Below are positions 63,338 through 64,000 of a DNA stretch of 64,000 nt, one piece after another. The stretch is from Trametopsis cervina. Lineage: Eukaryota > Basidiomycota > Agaricomycetes > Polyporales > Irpicaceae. The notes below the pieces were generated by a model that did not search any database, was not told the origin of the DNA, and saw only the letters and a list, made by a program, of their open reading frames with translations. Within the stretch, counting starts at the first letter, position 1. Each line of letters begins with the position of its first letter. The stretch is from the NCBI GenBank assembly GCA_022385755.1, contig MU278353.1, forward strand, positions 1,139,000 through 1,202,999, in the 5' to 3' direction. The position numbers and the translations under genes are program-made.

Positions 63338-64000
63338 ACGATGTCACTGAGTAATGATCACTATGTCACAAGCACGCTGCTCTACACCACGACGTTACTG
63401 TAGTACCTCCTTCACTCGGCAGCCTGCGTCTTCTACCACATACACCCTGGACTCCCTAATGCATCAAGATATGCACGGCAACATTTTCTCACCTGCTCCC
63501 TACATTCATGGGTCAAGGTATAATATGCCGGGTTGAGCGACATCTGAGTGTGAGGTGCCGTTCCAGGCTGCTCGTTGCATGTATTGCGAGCATGATGAGC
63601 CTGCTTGGTTCTTCGACGTTGGTTTGTTATCGACATGTTCTGCGCACGTACGCCCTAATATTTCTCACTCTTGAACCCTCGCTGATCTTGTTTATCTCAT
63701 TTGGTGCCGCACGAAAACAGAAACATTATTCATCCACGGAGCATTGGTATTCACGCTGCGGAAGCCTTACGACGCACACACCACGGTGAACAAGATCGTT
63801 GCATTGGACATATCAGTTTTATACTAATAAAGATGCGCGTATAGTACATTTGTATGCGTACACAACCGTATCGCTCTTCGCACTGACCCACGATGCCCTG
63901 GACTTTAGTGAGTAACACATGTTGGAGGTATGATCTGCCCGCTGCTTATTCGAAGTATCGTTAACAGGTTCGGTACTAGAACCAGCATTTAAAATCCTGA

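Larger units (their letters stand above)
62334..64000. other. Upstream region of copy D and right edge
   Basis: It holds the duplicated block (62490-62930) and the 18-base element (63320). From 63360 to the window end I see no gene. Confidence 0.5.

Overview
This is a nuclear segment of a basidiomycete fungus, most likely a wood-decaying agaricomycete such as a polypore. The genes are dense and carry many short introns of about 46-60 bases with GTRNGT donors. They include a secreted class II peroxidase of the short manganese-peroxidase type, a basidiomycete-type Cys-rich single-pass membrane protein, and a family of DUF6535-type membrane proteins.

Layout. The left end (1-5.2 kb) and right end (51-63 kb) hold paralogues of one DUF6535-type family. 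On the left are a broken first exon (1567-1728) and a full plus-strand copy A (2182-5111). On the right are three consecutive minus-strand copies: B (51382-54138), C (about 55630-58518, broken by a stop and a frameshift) and D (59439-62333). The four-helix N-terminal membrane domain is nearly identical between copies, while the C-terminal half and acidic tail diverge. An 18-base element recurs upstream of the family members in one relative orientation, and about 430 bp upstream of C and D is also duplicated.

The middle (6-50 kb) is mostly single-copy genes. In order: a Gly-rich repeat protein; an unidentified four-exon gene; ribosomal protein L10a (uL1); a TPR/F-box protein; a berberine-bridge-type FAD oxidoreductase; an NADPH:quinone oxidoreductase-like enzyme; a 12-kb HECT ubiquitin ligase of the Tom1/HUWE1 family; the coactivator Sub1/PC4; a mitochondrial ABC1/ADCK-type atypical kinase; a Ser-rich disordered protein; a Gyp5/EVI5-like TBC Rab-GAP; a short manganese peroxidase; an MFS transporter; and a Ser/Thr-rich single-pass membrane protein rebuilt here from small exons. 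Several pairs share divergent promoters (Tom1/Sub1, ABC1/Ser-rich) or converge closely (FAD oxidoreductase/quinone oxidoreductase, Sub1/ABC1).

The central genes do not form one pathway. The peroxidase (lignin oxidation), the two oxidoreductases and the transporter fit a wood-decay lifestyle. The least-described element is the DUF6535-type family at the two ends: tandem, opposed in orientation, actively duplicating and decaying. All exon joins were read by eye from frame, splice signals and family resemblance. No alignment or search was run.
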